12,901 nt of DNA, taken from an uncultured Chromatiaceae bacterium. Its GTDB lineage: Bacteria; Pseudomonadota; Gammaproteobacteria; Enterobacterales; Alteromonadaceae. The position numbers were made by a program, and so were the translations under genes. The notes below the pieces were generated by a model. It was not told the origin of the DNA. It did no database searches and saw only the letters and a program-made list of their open reading frames with translations. This document shows positions 6,341 to 12,901 of the stretch, piece by piece (position 1 is the stretch's first letter; each line of letters begins with the position of its first letter). Where the stretch lies: NCBI GenBank assembly GCA_946482325.1, contig CAMLRA010000118.1:1-12901 (forward strand). The letters run 5' to 3'.

Positions 6341-6754
6341 GCCAACGGAGTCCAGCGCTGGTTTGCCTTTGGCATTATAGGTCAAGCCGGATTTACCCCG
6401 TTGTTGCAACAATTCATGCTTAAATCTCTCGATAACCAACTGGCTTTGTTCCAGCGTGACTCTGTTGATTTCATTTTGTTGTTTGCAGTGCTGCAGAACT
6501 TCATCAATGCAGGCAACGAGCTTGCGAAAGTCAGGCTCAGCTTTGAACTGCGGTAATTGTGGATGACTGGCGATTTGCTGATCCAACTGCTGGATTTTTT
6601 CCAGCTGTTTTAGTTTGTCAGAAGAATTGGTTTCAAGAGCTGCAATGTTGCGATTACTGATCGCATTCAGTTCTTGTTTTAAAAGCAACAAAAGCACGTC
6701 GAGGTGCTCTTGTTGTTGTGTCAGCAGGGAGAGGACAGGGGGGTGACTGGTCAT
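6323..6754 (-). CDS. flgN: flagellar export chaperone FlgN
   Basis: A 143-residue cytoplasmic chaperone that escorts the hook-filament junction proteins FlgK and FlgL to the export gate. The protein is almost entirely helical and rich in Gln, Leu and Lys, with a long coiled-coil-like region at about 10-120 and no signal peptide. The tail SGLTYNAKGKP fits the short conserved C-terminal segment of FlgN. Length is normal for the family. It starts at ATG 6754, which overlaps the flgM stop by four bases (ATGA), so the two are translationally coupled. Sequence conservation in FlgN is low; the call rests on length, composition, tail motif and position after flgM. Confidence 0.88.
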   Translation of the reverse strand: MTSHPPVLSLLTQQQEHLDVLLLLLKQELNAISNRNIAALETNSSDKLKQLEKIQQLDQQIASHPQLPQFKAEPDFRKLVACIDEVLQHCKQQNEINRVTLEQSQLVIERFKHELLQQRGKSGLTYNAKGKPALDSVGKGIKA

Positions 6755-7077
6755 TTTTTACCAAACAACTCGCCTTCGAACTGCACGATACGTCGTGCTA
6801 ACTGCTCTACATTCACTTTGTATTTACCCTCAGAAATAGCCTGCTTAATTTCGTCGACCTTTTTCTGGTCAATGCCAGAGCTGCTAGAAGCTTTTTCCTG
6901 AGCTTTGGTAAATTGCTGTGCCTGACTTGTCAGTGACACAGAATCCTGCCGCATTGCTGGCTGGGTAATTACAGCTTGTTGCTGCGCAACCTGCTGTTGC
7001 TTCTGAATATTTTGATCAACCTTGTCGGTTTTAACCGTTGTGGTTGTTGGTACTGTTTGATTTACATTAATTGCCAT
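6751..7077 (-). CDS. flgM: anti-sigma-28 factor FlgM
   Basis: A 108-residue negative regulator that binds FliA (sigma-28) until the hook is finished, when FlgM is secreted and filament genes switch on. The N-terminal half (about 1-65) is Gln/Thr/Val-rich and disordered, as expected for a secreted anti-sigma factor. The C-terminal half holds the sigma-binding region GIDQKKVDEIKQAISEGKYK (about 68-87), then VNVEQLARRIVQFEGELF. No cysteines. GGGGTG in the leader is the ribosome binding site for ATG 7077. It is preceded by a near-consensus FliA promoter, so it sits in the usual feedback loop, and its stop overlaps flgN. Confidence 0.94.
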   Translation of the reverse strand: MAINVNQTVPTTTTVKTDKVDQNIQKQQQVAQQQAVITQPAMRQDSVSLTSQAQQFTKAQEKASSSSGIDQKKVDEIKQAISEGKYKVNVEQLARRIVQFEGELFGKK

Positions 7078-7118
7078 TTTGACACCCCACAGACCTGTTG
7101 GCCTCTTCCTTGACCATT

Positions 7119-7145
7119 TTAACGGCAGCTCTTACTGGAACTTTA
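7119..7145 (-). promoter_or_regulatory. sigma-28 (FliA) promoter of flgMN
   Basis: The minus strand reads TAAAGTTC (7145-7138), an 11-base spacer, then GCCGTTAA (7126-7119). Against the enterobacterial consensus TAAAGTTT-N11-GCCGATAA only one base differs in each box. The element starts 7 bases after the flgA stop, and transcription would begin roughly 30-35 bases before flgM. It lets flgMN be expressed as a late class even if flgA transcripts also read through. Confidence 0.85.
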
Positions 7146-7152
7146 GAGAAAT

Positions 7153-7851
7153 TTATAGATTTATCGCGACTTTTTTTACCGCTGTGACATTCGCCTGAAC
7201 TTTGCGTCCTGAGTTCAGATTTTGTACTTCGATGTTATCGCCTAAACTGCCGTCAGCTAGCGCTTTACCGCTGGTCGCAACTATCAGAGTACCAGAGATC
7301 CCTTCAATTGTAACCATATCGCCTTTACATACAAGACAAAGATCTCGTAACGTCAGAATTTGCCCCGGATTCAGGGCCCGTTTTGTTCTTGCCCCTTCCA
7401 CTAAGTCCGGATTGGATATAGTGGCTCCCCGACTGAAAAATTGATCGCGGCTTTCGAGCTGAACCATTTCCATGCTTAATACGGAGCCCGGCGATAGTTG
7501 GCGTGTCGCAACGACAACGTCGACCAACTGGCTTGCCCTTGCACTTAAATAGAGCTGCCAGCCTCTGGTTCCGTTGCAAAGTACTTTTATACTATTTTGA
7601 CTCTGGATTTTTGGATTCACCAAACTAAATTGCAAAGCGATGTCGCATTCCCGCGATTTAGTTCTGTCATCAAGCGGATGAACCCGGATTTGGGTTTGAC
7701 CCGGCGTTGTTTGCTGTTGTAGCCATTGTTGTGCTGCATTGGTTAAATCGGCTGCGCTATAGGTTTCCGCACGGGTTCCAACAGAAAGAGCCGGTAGCAG
7801 GAGCACCAAGTATCTCAGCGCTTTAAAATTAAAATTGTCGTACATTTTCAT
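7153..7851 (-). CDS. flgA: flagellar P-ring assembly chaperone FlgA
   Basis: A periplasmic chaperone that promotes polymerisation of FlgI into the P ring. From ATG 7851 it is 232 residues: a signal peptide (LRYLVLLLPALSVG core) with probable cleavage after TRA, then an N-terminal domain with DLTNAAQQWLQQ and a pair of cysteines (RECDIAL, KVLCNG). The C-terminal SAF/FlgA domain contains DVVVATRQLSPGSVL, a second Cys pair CLVCKGD, and the terminal GRKVQANVTAVKKVAI motif typical of FlgA. The start is uncertain: no good ribosome binding site precedes ATG 7851 or ATG 7845, and an in-frame TTG at 7878 would add nine residues. A candidate sigma-54 element lies upstream at 7963-7948. Seven bases separate its stop from the flgM promoter. 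Confidence 0.92.
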   Translation of the reverse strand: MKMYDNFNFKALRYLVLLLPALSVGTRAETYSAADLTNAAQQWLQQQTTPGQTQIRVHPLDDRTKSRECDIALQFSLVNPKIQSQNSIKVLCNGTRGWQLYLSARASQLVDVVVATRQLSPGSVLSMEMVQLESRDQFFSRGATISNPDLVEGARTKRALNPGQILTLRDLCLVCKGDMVTIEGISGTLIVATSGKALADGSLGDNIEVQNLNSGRKVQANVTAVKKVAINL

Positions 7852-7947
7852 ATGGTTTCGGCTATGCTTTATCGACAAAGGGGAATAACATACAGCTCTT
7901 TGTATTTTCAGTAATTTGCTGCAGATATTCTGACTAAACTATGTGTC

Positions 7948-7963
7948 TGCAAGAATCGAACCG
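7948..7963 (-). promoter_or_regulatory. candidate sigma-54 promoter of flgA
   Basis: The minus strand reads CGGTTC-GATTC-TTGCA. The GG and GC pairs are at N10 and the -12 box TTGCA is perfect, but the -24 box departs at the first, fourth and fifth bases. Transcription would start near 7936, leaving an 85-base leader to ATG 7851. It lies in the 135-base flgA-cheV intergenic region; no convincing promoter was seen for cheV there. Confidence 0.5.
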
Positions 7964-7986
7964 AACTGTTTTGCTTGGAGTGTTAA

Positions 7987-8916
7987 ATGGCGAGTATTCT
8001 TGATTCTGTCAATCAGCGCACGCAATTGGTTGGGCAAAACCGTTTAGAGTTACTGTTGTTTAGGCTTGCCGGCCGTCAAAGATTTGGCATCAACGTATTT
8101 AAAGTTCGCGAAGTACTACAGTGTCCGCCACTAACTGCCATTCCAAAACGGAATAAATTTGTGCGCGGTATCGCGCACATCAGGGGACAGACTATCTCTG
8201 TCATCGACCTGAGCTTGGCAACGGGCGGACGCCCTATCGAAAACATAAAAGACTGTTTTATTATCATCGCTGAGTATAACCGTTCGGTTCAGGGCTTTTT
8301 GGTGAATTCAGTTGAGCGCATCATTAATATAAACTGGGAATCTATCATGCCGCCGCCAAAGGGCACAGGCGGAAGGCAAAGCTATTTAACTGCCGTCACT
8401 GAAATCGATAAAGAGCTGGTCGAAATCATTGATGTTGAAAAAATTCTCGAAGAGATTTCACCGTCGCCAACAGCAGTGAGTACCTCATTTGAGACAGCGA
8501 CTATCCAACAGGATCTGGGAAATCGGATTATATTGATCGCGGATGATTCTGCAGTGGCACGCAATCAGGTGAAACGTGCGCTCGAAGGCTTGGGCATTGC
8601 TATGCACTTGGTCAAAAACGGCAGAGAGGCGCTGACGTACCTGCAGGAAGTTGCCGCTCAGTGTGAGCAATCGGTCACTGAAAAGATAGGTTTAATGATC
8701 TCTGATATTGAAATGCCCGATATGGATGGTTACACCCTGACGGCAGAAGTCCGGTTGGACCCGAAGCTAAAACCTCTTCACGTCATTTTGCATACGTCGC
8801 TCAGCGGCGTCTTTAACCAGCAAATGGTACAAAAAGTTGGTGCTGATGACTTTATCGCCAAGTTTAATCCGGACGAATTGGCTGAGTCCGTCCGCAAATG
8901 GCTGCATACAGAATAA
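7987..8916 (+). CDS. cheV: chemotaxis coupling/response-regulator protein CheV
   Basis: A 309-residue fusion of a CheW coupling domain and a receiver domain. CheV links chemoreceptors to CheA in the signalling array and can be phosphorylated, tuning adaptation. The CheW-like domain covers about 15-155: LLLFRLAGRQRFGINVFKVRE at its start and the signature FVRGIAHIRGQTISVIDL at 58-75. The receiver domain covers about 179-306: acidic pocket D186/D187 (IADDSAVAR), phosphoacceptor D240 in SDIEMPDMDG, conserved T270 and K292. All key residues are present. TTGGAG at 7975-7980 is the ribosome binding site, six bases before ATG 7987. cheR follows after 17 bases, so they are likely cotranscribed. This position before flgB is standard in Vibrio and Pseudomonas flagellar clusters. 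Confidence 0.95.
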   Translation: MASILDSVNQRTQLVGQNRLELLLFRLAGRQRFGINVFKVREVLQCPPLTAIPKRNKFVRGIAHIRGQTISVIDLSLATGGRPIENIKDCFIIIAEYNRSVQGFLVNSVERIININWESIMPPPKGTGGRQSYLTAVTEIDKELVEIIDVEKILEEISPSPTAVSTSFETATIQQDLGNRIILIADDSAVARNQVKRALEGLGIAMHLVKNGREALTYLQEVAAQCEQSVTEKIGLMISDIEMPDMDGYTLTAEVRLDPKLKPLHVILHTSLSGVFNQQMVQKVGADDFIAKFNPDELAESVRKWLHTE

Positions 8917-8933
8917 CTAACGGAATCATACGA

Positions 8934-9764
8934 GTGAATAAAGAGCTGCATGACAGCGAGTACAAGACATTCCGTGATTTTCTGGAACAGCAGTGCGGCA
9001 TTGTACTTGGTGAGAACAAACAGTACCTGGTCAAGAGTCGCCTAGCGCCGCTGATGCAAAGGTTTAATCTCGGCAGTCTGTCGGAGCTGGTAAATAAAAC
9101 ACTCAGTCCTTTTGAGCGTCAGCTGAGGTCTGCAGTTATAGACGCGATGACGACTAACGAAACCTTGTGGTTTCGTGACACTTACCCATATGAATTGTTG
9201 AAAAAACAGATATTTCCCGAACTTGAGAAAGACCACCGCAATGTAAAAATTTGGTCTGCTGCCAGCTCAAGCGGTCAAGAGCCATACTCTATTGCGATGA
9301 CCGGTTTGGAGTATCAACAAATGCGACCAGCGGCCTTCGGATTAGGTGTTCATATTTTGGGTACGGATATTTCCAACACCATGCTGGAGCATTGTCAACG
9401 CGCCGAGTATGACGGCTTGGCGCTGTCACGTGGTTTATCACCGGAGCGTCGCAGCAAATTCTTTGAAGACAGTGGCAATGGCATGATGCGGGTAAAAGAT
9501 ATAGCCCGGCGTAACGTCAGCTTTCGCCATTTGAATTTGTTGGATAGTTATACCCTGCTTGGTAAGTTTGACATTATTTTCTGCCGTAATGTGCTGATTT
9601 ATTTTTCACCCGAAGTAAAAGCAAAGATTATCCGACAATTTGCGCAAGCGTTGAATCCAAAAGGATTTTTGGTGCTTGGTGCTTCAGAATCCCTTTCAAG
9701 TACTAATAACGACTTTGACATGATTCGCTGTAATCCTGGCATTATTTACCGACGCAAAAATTAA
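8934..9764 (+). CDS. cheR: chemotaxis protein methyltransferase CheR
   Basis: An S-adenosylmethionine-dependent methyltransferase that methylates glutamates of chemoreceptors for adaptation. 276 residues from GTG 8934. The N-terminal helical domain includes FRDFLEQQCGIVLGENKQYL (13-32). The catalytic domain shows TTNETLWFR (73-81), the SAM loop WSAASSSGQEPYS (107-119), GTDIS (143-147), HLNLLD (199-204) and CRNVLIYF (217-224), all in the expected order. An ATG at 8898 is in frame but would overlap cheV by 19 bases and add 12 residues that do not look like CheR. The GTG start gives a length typical of Vibrio CheR and leaves a 17-base gap, though its ribosome binding site (CGGAA) is weak. There is no C-terminal TPR domain and no NWETF-binding extension beyond the usual subdomain. 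Confidence 0.93.
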   Translation: MNKELHDSEYKTFRDFLEQQCGIVLGENKQYLVKSRLAPLMQRFNLGSLSELVNKTLSPFERQLRSAVIDAMTTNETLWFRDTYPYELLKKQIFPELEKDHRNVKIWSAASSSGQEPYSIAMTGLEYQQMRPAAFGLGVHILGTDISNTMLEHCQRAEYDGLALSRGLSPERRSKFFEDSGNGMMRVKDIARRNVSFRHLNLLDSYTLLGKFDIIFCRNVLIYFSPEVKAKIIRQFAQALNPKGFLVLGASESLSSTNNDFDMIRCNPGIIYRRKN

Positions 9765-9821
9765 TTAGCCAGTTCGAAATAACCTTTAGATACCTATCTG
9801 CTGTAATTCTGACAACTTTAT

Positions 9822-9837
9822 TGGCCCGACTTTTGCT
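9822..9837 (+). promoter_or_regulatory. sigma-54 promoter of flgBCDE
   Basis: TGGCCC-GACTT-TTGCT differs from TGGCAC-N5-TTGCW at one base and has exact GG-N10-GC spacing. Transcription should start near 9849, about 23 bases before flgB. It separates the rod-hook genes from the chemotaxis pair. Confidence 0.75.
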
Positions 9838-9871
9838 AGAAAACTTATAAGGTTTGGTGGGGAGTCATATC

Positions 9872-10267
9872 ATGGCGATAAGTTTTAACAATGCTTTCGG
9901 GTTGCATGAGCAGGGAACGTTGTTGCGGGAACGCCGCACTGAGTTACTGGCAAATAACATTGCGAATGCCGATACGCCGGGTTACAAAGCCCGAGACTTG
10001 GATTTCCATACCGCACTGTCGAATGCGCAGGCTCGCCAAACGGGGGCTTTGCAGCAAACGGATAACAAGCATTTTGATATCTCCCCATCAACAAGACACG
10101 AAGTGTTGTTTCGTAATGCTGAGCAAACAGATACGGGTGACGGAAACAGTGTGGACATCCACCGTGAGCGAAATGCATTCAGCCAAAACGCTATGGAATA
10201 CCAGACTTCGTTGCAGTTCTTAAATAGCAAAATCAGCGGGTTGAAAAAAGCACTAGGAGGGCAGTGA
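9872..10267 (+). CDS. flgB: flagellar proximal rod protein FlgB
   Basis: A 131-residue structural protein of the proximal rod, exported through the flagellar type III apparatus without a cleaved signal. The rod signature ELLANNIANADTPGYKARD occupies 24-42, and the C-terminal helix SLQFLNSKISGLKKAL closes the D0 pair. The start is ATG 9872, eight bases after GGGGAG at 9859-9864; an in-frame TTG at 9854 lies before that site and is rejected. First gene of flgBCDE; its stop TGA shares one base with the flgC ATG. Confidence 0.95.
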   Translation: MAISFNNAFGLHEQGTLLRERRTELLANNIANADTPGYKARDLDFHTALSNAQARQTGALQQTDNKHFDISPSTRHEVLFRNAEQTDTGDGNSVDIHRERNAFSQNAMEYQTSLQFLNSKISGLKKALGGQ

Positions 10268-10680
10268 TGAGCCTTTATCGAGTCTTTGATATCGCCGGCA
10301 CAGGCCTGACAGCGCAGGCTCTGCGGCTCAATACAACGGCCAGTAATATAGCCAACGCTGAAAGTGTCAGTAGCAATCTGGAAACGACCTATCGGGGCAG
10401 ACATCCGGTGTTTGCGGCGGAGTTTGATAACGCGATGACTGAGCAAGGTGCCGGCGTCAAGGTACTTGGCGTAGTCGAAAGCGATGCACCTCTGAATAAG
10501 GAATACAACCCGTCCCATCCTTTGGCAGACGAAAACGGATTTATTTACAAACCGAATGTCAACGTGATGGAAGAAATGGCCAATATGATTTCCGCGTCGC
10601 GCTCTTATGATGCCAATGTGCAGGTGGCTGATGCTGCGAAACAAATGCTGAGCCGGACTTTAACCCTTGGCCAGCGTTGA
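10267..10680 (+). CDS. flgC: flagellar proximal rod protein FlgC
   Basis: A 137-residue proximal rod protein, stacked on FlgB between the MS ring and distal rod. The N-terminal D0 helix carries IAGTGLTAQALRLNTTASNIANAES (9-33), and the C-terminal helix VNVMEEMANMISASRSYDANV (around 98-118) is the mirrored D0 half. FVYKPN-like FIYKPN precedes it. AGGAGGG at 10255-10261 inside the end of flgB is the ribosome binding site. The ATG at 10267 overlaps the flgB stop by one base (TGATG), indicating translational coupling. Confidence 0.95.
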   Translation: MSLYRVFDIAGTGLTAQALRLNTTASNIANAESVSSNLETTYRGRHPVFAAEFDNAMTEQGAGVKVLGVVESDAPLNKEYNPSHPLADENGFIYKPNVNVMEEMANMISASRSYDANVQVADAAKQMLSRTLTLGQR

Positions 10681-10693
10681 TAAGGAGTAGCTG

Positions 10694-11380
10694 ATGACCA
10701 CGATTTCCAATACCAGCGGCAATAGCTATCTGGACAGTCTGAAAGGCACGGACACCACAAAAAAAGAAGATAGCGGTGCGTTGACCCAATCGGACTTTTT
10801 TGCCTTGTTAACCCAACAACTGGCATTTCAAGACCCCACCAAACCGGTCGAGAACGATCAGATGATCGCTCAGATGACGAGTTTTACCATGGCCGATGGT
10901 ATCAGTTCGCTGAATACCAACTTTAAAGATTTCGCTGCCAGCATGAACTCAAATCAGGCTTTACAGGCGTCCAGTCTGGTTGGACGGACCGTGCGGGTGA
11001 ATTCTGATACGTTGATTTTTGACGGTACGAATTCGACTTATGGTGCTATTGAAGTGCCTGCAAAAACCACATCGATGAAAGTCAGTATCTACGATGCCAG
11101 TGGTGCTCTCGTGAAAAGCGATACGGTGGCGAACCCTAACGAAGGCAAGTTTGAACTGGCCTGGGACGGAACAAATGAGGCGGGCACTAAGCAGACTACC
11201 GGTTTGTACACCATGAAGATAGACGCCACAGTTGACGGGAAGGCGCAGAGCCTCGTCACGTCCAGTTATGTACCTGTTGCCAGTGTGACTCTGGGGACAT
11301 CAACCGCAGATATGAAACTGAATTTGCTTGGCCTTGGCGCCAAAAAAATGTCAGACATTTTAGAAATTGCCGCAGGCTGA
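10694..11380 (+). CDS. flgD: flagellar hook cap protein FlgD
   Basis: A 228-residue scaffold that caps the growing hook and controls FlgE addition, then leaves the finished structure. After a short disordered N-terminus, residues 30-73 hold the highly conserved cap segment LTQSDFFALLTQQLAFQDP (30-48) and NDQMIAQMTSF (54-64). A Tudor/fibronectin-like beta domain follows (about 95-200) with the FlgD immunoglobulin-like motif WDGTNEAGTKQTTGLYTM. Family length is 220-235. AAGGAG at 10681-10686 precedes ATG 10694, 13 bases after the flgC stop. Confidence 0.95.
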   Translation: MTTISNTSGNSYLDSLKGTDTTKKEDSGALTQSDFFALLTQQLAFQDPTKPVENDQMIAQMTSFTMADGISSLNTNFKDFAASMNSNQALQASSLVGRTVRVNSDTLIFDGTNSTYGAIEVPAKTTSMKVSIYDASGALVKSDTVANPNEGKFELAWDGTNEAGTKQTTGLYTMKIDATVDGKAQSLVTSSYVPVASVTLGTSTADMKLNLLGLGAKKMSDILEIAAG

Positions 11381-11402
11381 TGCCTGACTTTCGAGGTGAA
11401 CT

Positions 11403-12743
11403 ATGAGTTTTAATATTGCATTGAGTGGTCTGGCTGCAGCCCAGAAAGATTTGGACACTACGGCGAACAACATTGCCAACGTCAACACCACGGGTTTTAA
11501 AGAGTCACGTGCTGAATTTGCCGACGTCTACGCCGGCTCTATTTTCTCACCAGGCCGGACCAAAGTGGGTGATGGTGTGACGACGTCACAAGTGGCGCAA
11601 CAGTTCAGTCAGGGCGCGTTGAAATTTACGCAAAACTCGCTGGATATGGCAATCACTGGCGACGGCTTTTTTGCCCTGACCTCGGATTTAGCCTCGCGGG
11701 ACATGACTTTTACCCGCTCCGGTGCTTTTAAACTCAGCAAAGATAACTTTATCGTTGATAACAACGGCAACTTCCTGCAGGGCTACCCGGTTGACCCGGC
11801 AACAGGCTCTGCCAGTTCGGTCAGTCTCAGTACGACCAAGCCAATTCAGATCCCAAGTACGGCGGGAGCACCGCGGTCGACCAGCAACGTTTATATGACG
11901 ATGAATTTAAACTCAACGCTGGTTGCTCCGGCTGGCGGCTGGGCGACCTTTAATCCATTGGATAAGTCGACGTACAATACCGGCTCCACGACTTCGACAA
12001 CTGTCTATGACAGCTTAGGTGAACCGCATGTGCTGTCGTTTTATTTCAGACGCACAACAACTGCTACGGACAACAACTGGGAAGTCTATGCTGTATTTGA
12101 TGACAACACAGCAACAGCTGCAACTGCAACCGCTACAAATGGCCAGTACTTTGGCCCGACTGTATTAGACTTCGACGCGAATGGTCTCCCTGTGGCACCG
12201 ACATCAACGTCAATGCCTGACTTGGTGATCCCGTCAGCGACTTTGAACACAACAGCATTCCTGACTAATGGTGCGCAGTTTACCAGTAATCTGACAGTCA
12301 ACTTCAGCAACCAGGCCGGGACAAATTTCCCAACGCAATATGCCAGTAAGTTCGAAGTGGGCTCGTTAAATCAGGATGGTACAACTGTAGGTCGTCTGAC
12401 CAGTATTGATATCGACGCTGCTGGCAAAGTTATGGCAAGTTACAGCAACGGCGATCAAACCTTTTTGTCGCAAGTTACTATGGTGAAATTTGCCAACCCA
12501 CAAGGCCTGACTCAGGCCGGTAATACTGCCTGGAAACAAAGCCTGCGCTCCGGCGAAGCTTTGGCAGGCGAAGCAAACACAGGGACTCTGGGTGCTATTA
12601 ACTCTTCGGCACTGGAAAACTCGAACGTTAACCTGACCAACGAATTAGTGGATCTGATTGCGGCACAAAGAAACTTCCAGGCCAACTCGCGGGCGCTCGA
12701 AGTCAACAGTTCGCTGCAGCAGACGGTACTGCAAATCCGCTAA
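11403..12743 (+). CDS. flgE: flagellar hook protein FlgE
   Basis: A 446-residue major hook subunit. The N-terminal D0/D1 part reads NIALSGLAAAQKDLDTTANN (4-23), then IANVNTTGFKESRAEFADVY (24-43). ALKFTQNSLDMAITGDGFF, around 75-93, is the FlgE/F/G core motif. The C-terminal D0 part holds NVNLTNELVDLIAAQRNF and ends SLQQTVLQIR. The surface D2 region (about 165-330) is longer and richer in Thr/Ala/Ser/Asn than the rest, which is usual because hook surfaces vary between species; E. coli FlgE is 402 residues. CGAGGTGA before ATG 11403 is the ribosome binding site. Last gene of flgBCDE, closed by a strong terminator. Confidence 0.96.
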   Translation: MSFNIALSGLAAAQKDLDTTANNIANVNTTGFKESRAEFADVYAGSIFSPGRTKVGDGVTTSQVAQQFSQGALKFTQNSLDMAITGDGFFALTSDLASRDMTFTRSGAFKLSKDNFIVDNNGNFLQGYPVDPATGSASSVSLSTTKPIQIPSTAGAPRSTSNVYMTMNLNSTLVAPAGGWATFNPLDKSTYNTGSTTSTTVYDSLGEPHVLSFYFRRTTTATDNNWEVYAVFDDNTATAATATATNGQYFGPTVLDFDANGLPVAPTSTSMPDLVIPSATLNTTAFLTNGAQFTSNLTVNFSNQAGTNFPTQYASKFEVGSLNQDGTTVGRLTSIDIDAAGKVMASYSNGDQTFLSQVTMVKFANPQGLTQAGNTAWKQSLRSGEALAGEANTGTLGAINSSALENSNVNLTNELVDLIAAQRNFQANSRALEVNSSLQQTVLQIR

Positions 12744-12757
12744 GGTTCTGCTTGACG

Positions 12758-12785
12758 AAAAAACCACCTTCGGGTGGTTTTTTTT
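12758..12785 (+). terminator. strong intrinsic terminator after flgE
   Basis: AAAAAACCACC (12758-12768), tetraloop TTCG, then GGTGG followed by eight T (12778-12785). The A and T runs extend the stem, so it can also act on the opposite strand. It lies 15 bases after the flgE stop and ends the flgBCDE unit. Confidence 0.92.
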
Positions 12786-12845
12786 ATGCCTAAACTGCGG
12801 CAACTGCTTGGCGCCGTGACCGTATCATTGCTGCGTGTAGTTTAT

Positions 12846-12861
12846 TGGCACCATCCTTGCT
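12846..12861 (+). promoter_or_regulatory. sigma-54 promoter of flgF
   Basis: TGGCAC-CATCC-TTGCT is a perfect match to the RpoN consensus, preceded by T, with exact GG-N10-GC spacing. Transcription should start near 12872, about 20 bases before the flgF ATG. It is the best sigma-54 element in the window. Confidence 0.88.
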
Positions 12862-12892
12862 TTACCTGCTTAGATAGAGAAGGGGGATCACT

Positions 12893-12901
12893 ATGGATCG
12901 C
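12893..12901 (+). CDS. flgF: start of flgF (proximal rod protein FlgF), cut by window edge
   Basis: Only ATG GAT CGC (Met-Asp-Arg) is present. The call rests on an AGGGGGA ribosome binding site at 12881-12887, the perfect sigma-54 promoter, position directly after flgE, and the Met-Asp-Lys/Arg opening common in FlgF. The protein itself cannot be judged from three codons. Confidence 0.65.

Noticed and set aside
7935..7962. Possible sigma-28 promoter before cheV (TAAA, then ATCGAACC).
   Set aside because: The second box keeps only the CGA core of GCCGATAA and the spacer is off; it is far weaker than the flgM element.
8898..8933. Upstream ATG extension of cheR.
   Set aside because: It overlaps the cheV end and adds residues unlike CheR; GTG 8934 gives the normal length.
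9948..9963. TGGCAAATAACATTGC inside flgB resembles a sigma-54 site.
   Set aside because: The GG to GC distance is 11, not 10, and the bases encode the conserved rod motif LANNIANA; a similar look-alike occurs at the start of flgE.
9982..10644. A 220-codon open frame on the minus strand across flgB and flgC.
   Set aside because: It lies opposite two certain genes, shows no recognisable domain, and has no promoter or ribosome binding site; it is a coding-strand shadow.

Overview
The window is a flagellar gene cluster from a gammaproteobacterium with a polar, Vibrio-type flagellum. It carries flgO, flgP and flgT, whose products build the outer-membrane H-ring found in Vibrio and related marine Gammaproteobacteria. 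It also has the gene order flgN-flgM-flgA / cheV-cheR-flgBCDE, and sigma-54 promoters in front of most units. Base composition is about 50% GC. The proteins look closest to the Alteromonadales/Chromatiales neighbourhood (Rheinheimera or Alishewanella type), but the genus is a guess from general resemblance only.

Layout. Bases 1-1968 (minus strand) hold the N-terminal 175 codons of a RhlE-type DEAD-box RNA helicase and a complete short Hsp70 (YegD type). Bases 2117-4262 (plus) hold three consecutive lipoprotein genes, all with a FlgO-type domain, behind a good sigma-54 promoter. A tRNA-Arg(CCT) gene follows (4355-4430). Its 3' end lies 8 bases from the stop codon of the oppositely oriented flgT (4439-5632, minus). 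flgT and flgP (5790-6242, plus) diverge from an intergenic region with a sigma-54 element for each. flgN, flgM and flgA lie on the minus strand (6323-7851): flgMN has a near-consensus FliA (sigma-28) promoter, and flgA has a candidate sigma-54 element. Bases 7987-9764 hold cheV and cheR. Bases 9872-12743 hold flgB, flgC, flgD and flgE behind another sigma-54 element, closed by a strong intrinsic terminator. A last, consensus-like sigma-54 promoter reads into the first three codons of flgF at the right edge.

How the genes work together. FlgB and FlgC form proximal rod, FlgD caps the growing hook, FlgE is the hook subunit, and FlgA chaperones P-ring assembly. FlgO, FlgP and FlgT surround the LP ring and outer membrane and stabilise a sheathed or fast-rotating polar flagellum. 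FlgM holds FliA inactive until hook completion, and FlgN chaperones the hook-filament junction proteins. CheV and CheR serve the chemotaxis signalling arrays. The promoters fit the usual hierarchy: sigma-54 for the hook-basal body and H-ring units, sigma-28 for flgMN.

The most unusual point is the expansion of flgO into three divergent tandem copies, separated from flgP and flgT by a tRNA gene. In the Vibrio cholerae arrangement a single flgO sits directly beside flgP. I found no mobile element, CRISPR array or phage gene. No stretch longer than 300 bases lacks a gene; the intergenic regions are described through the regulatory entries.
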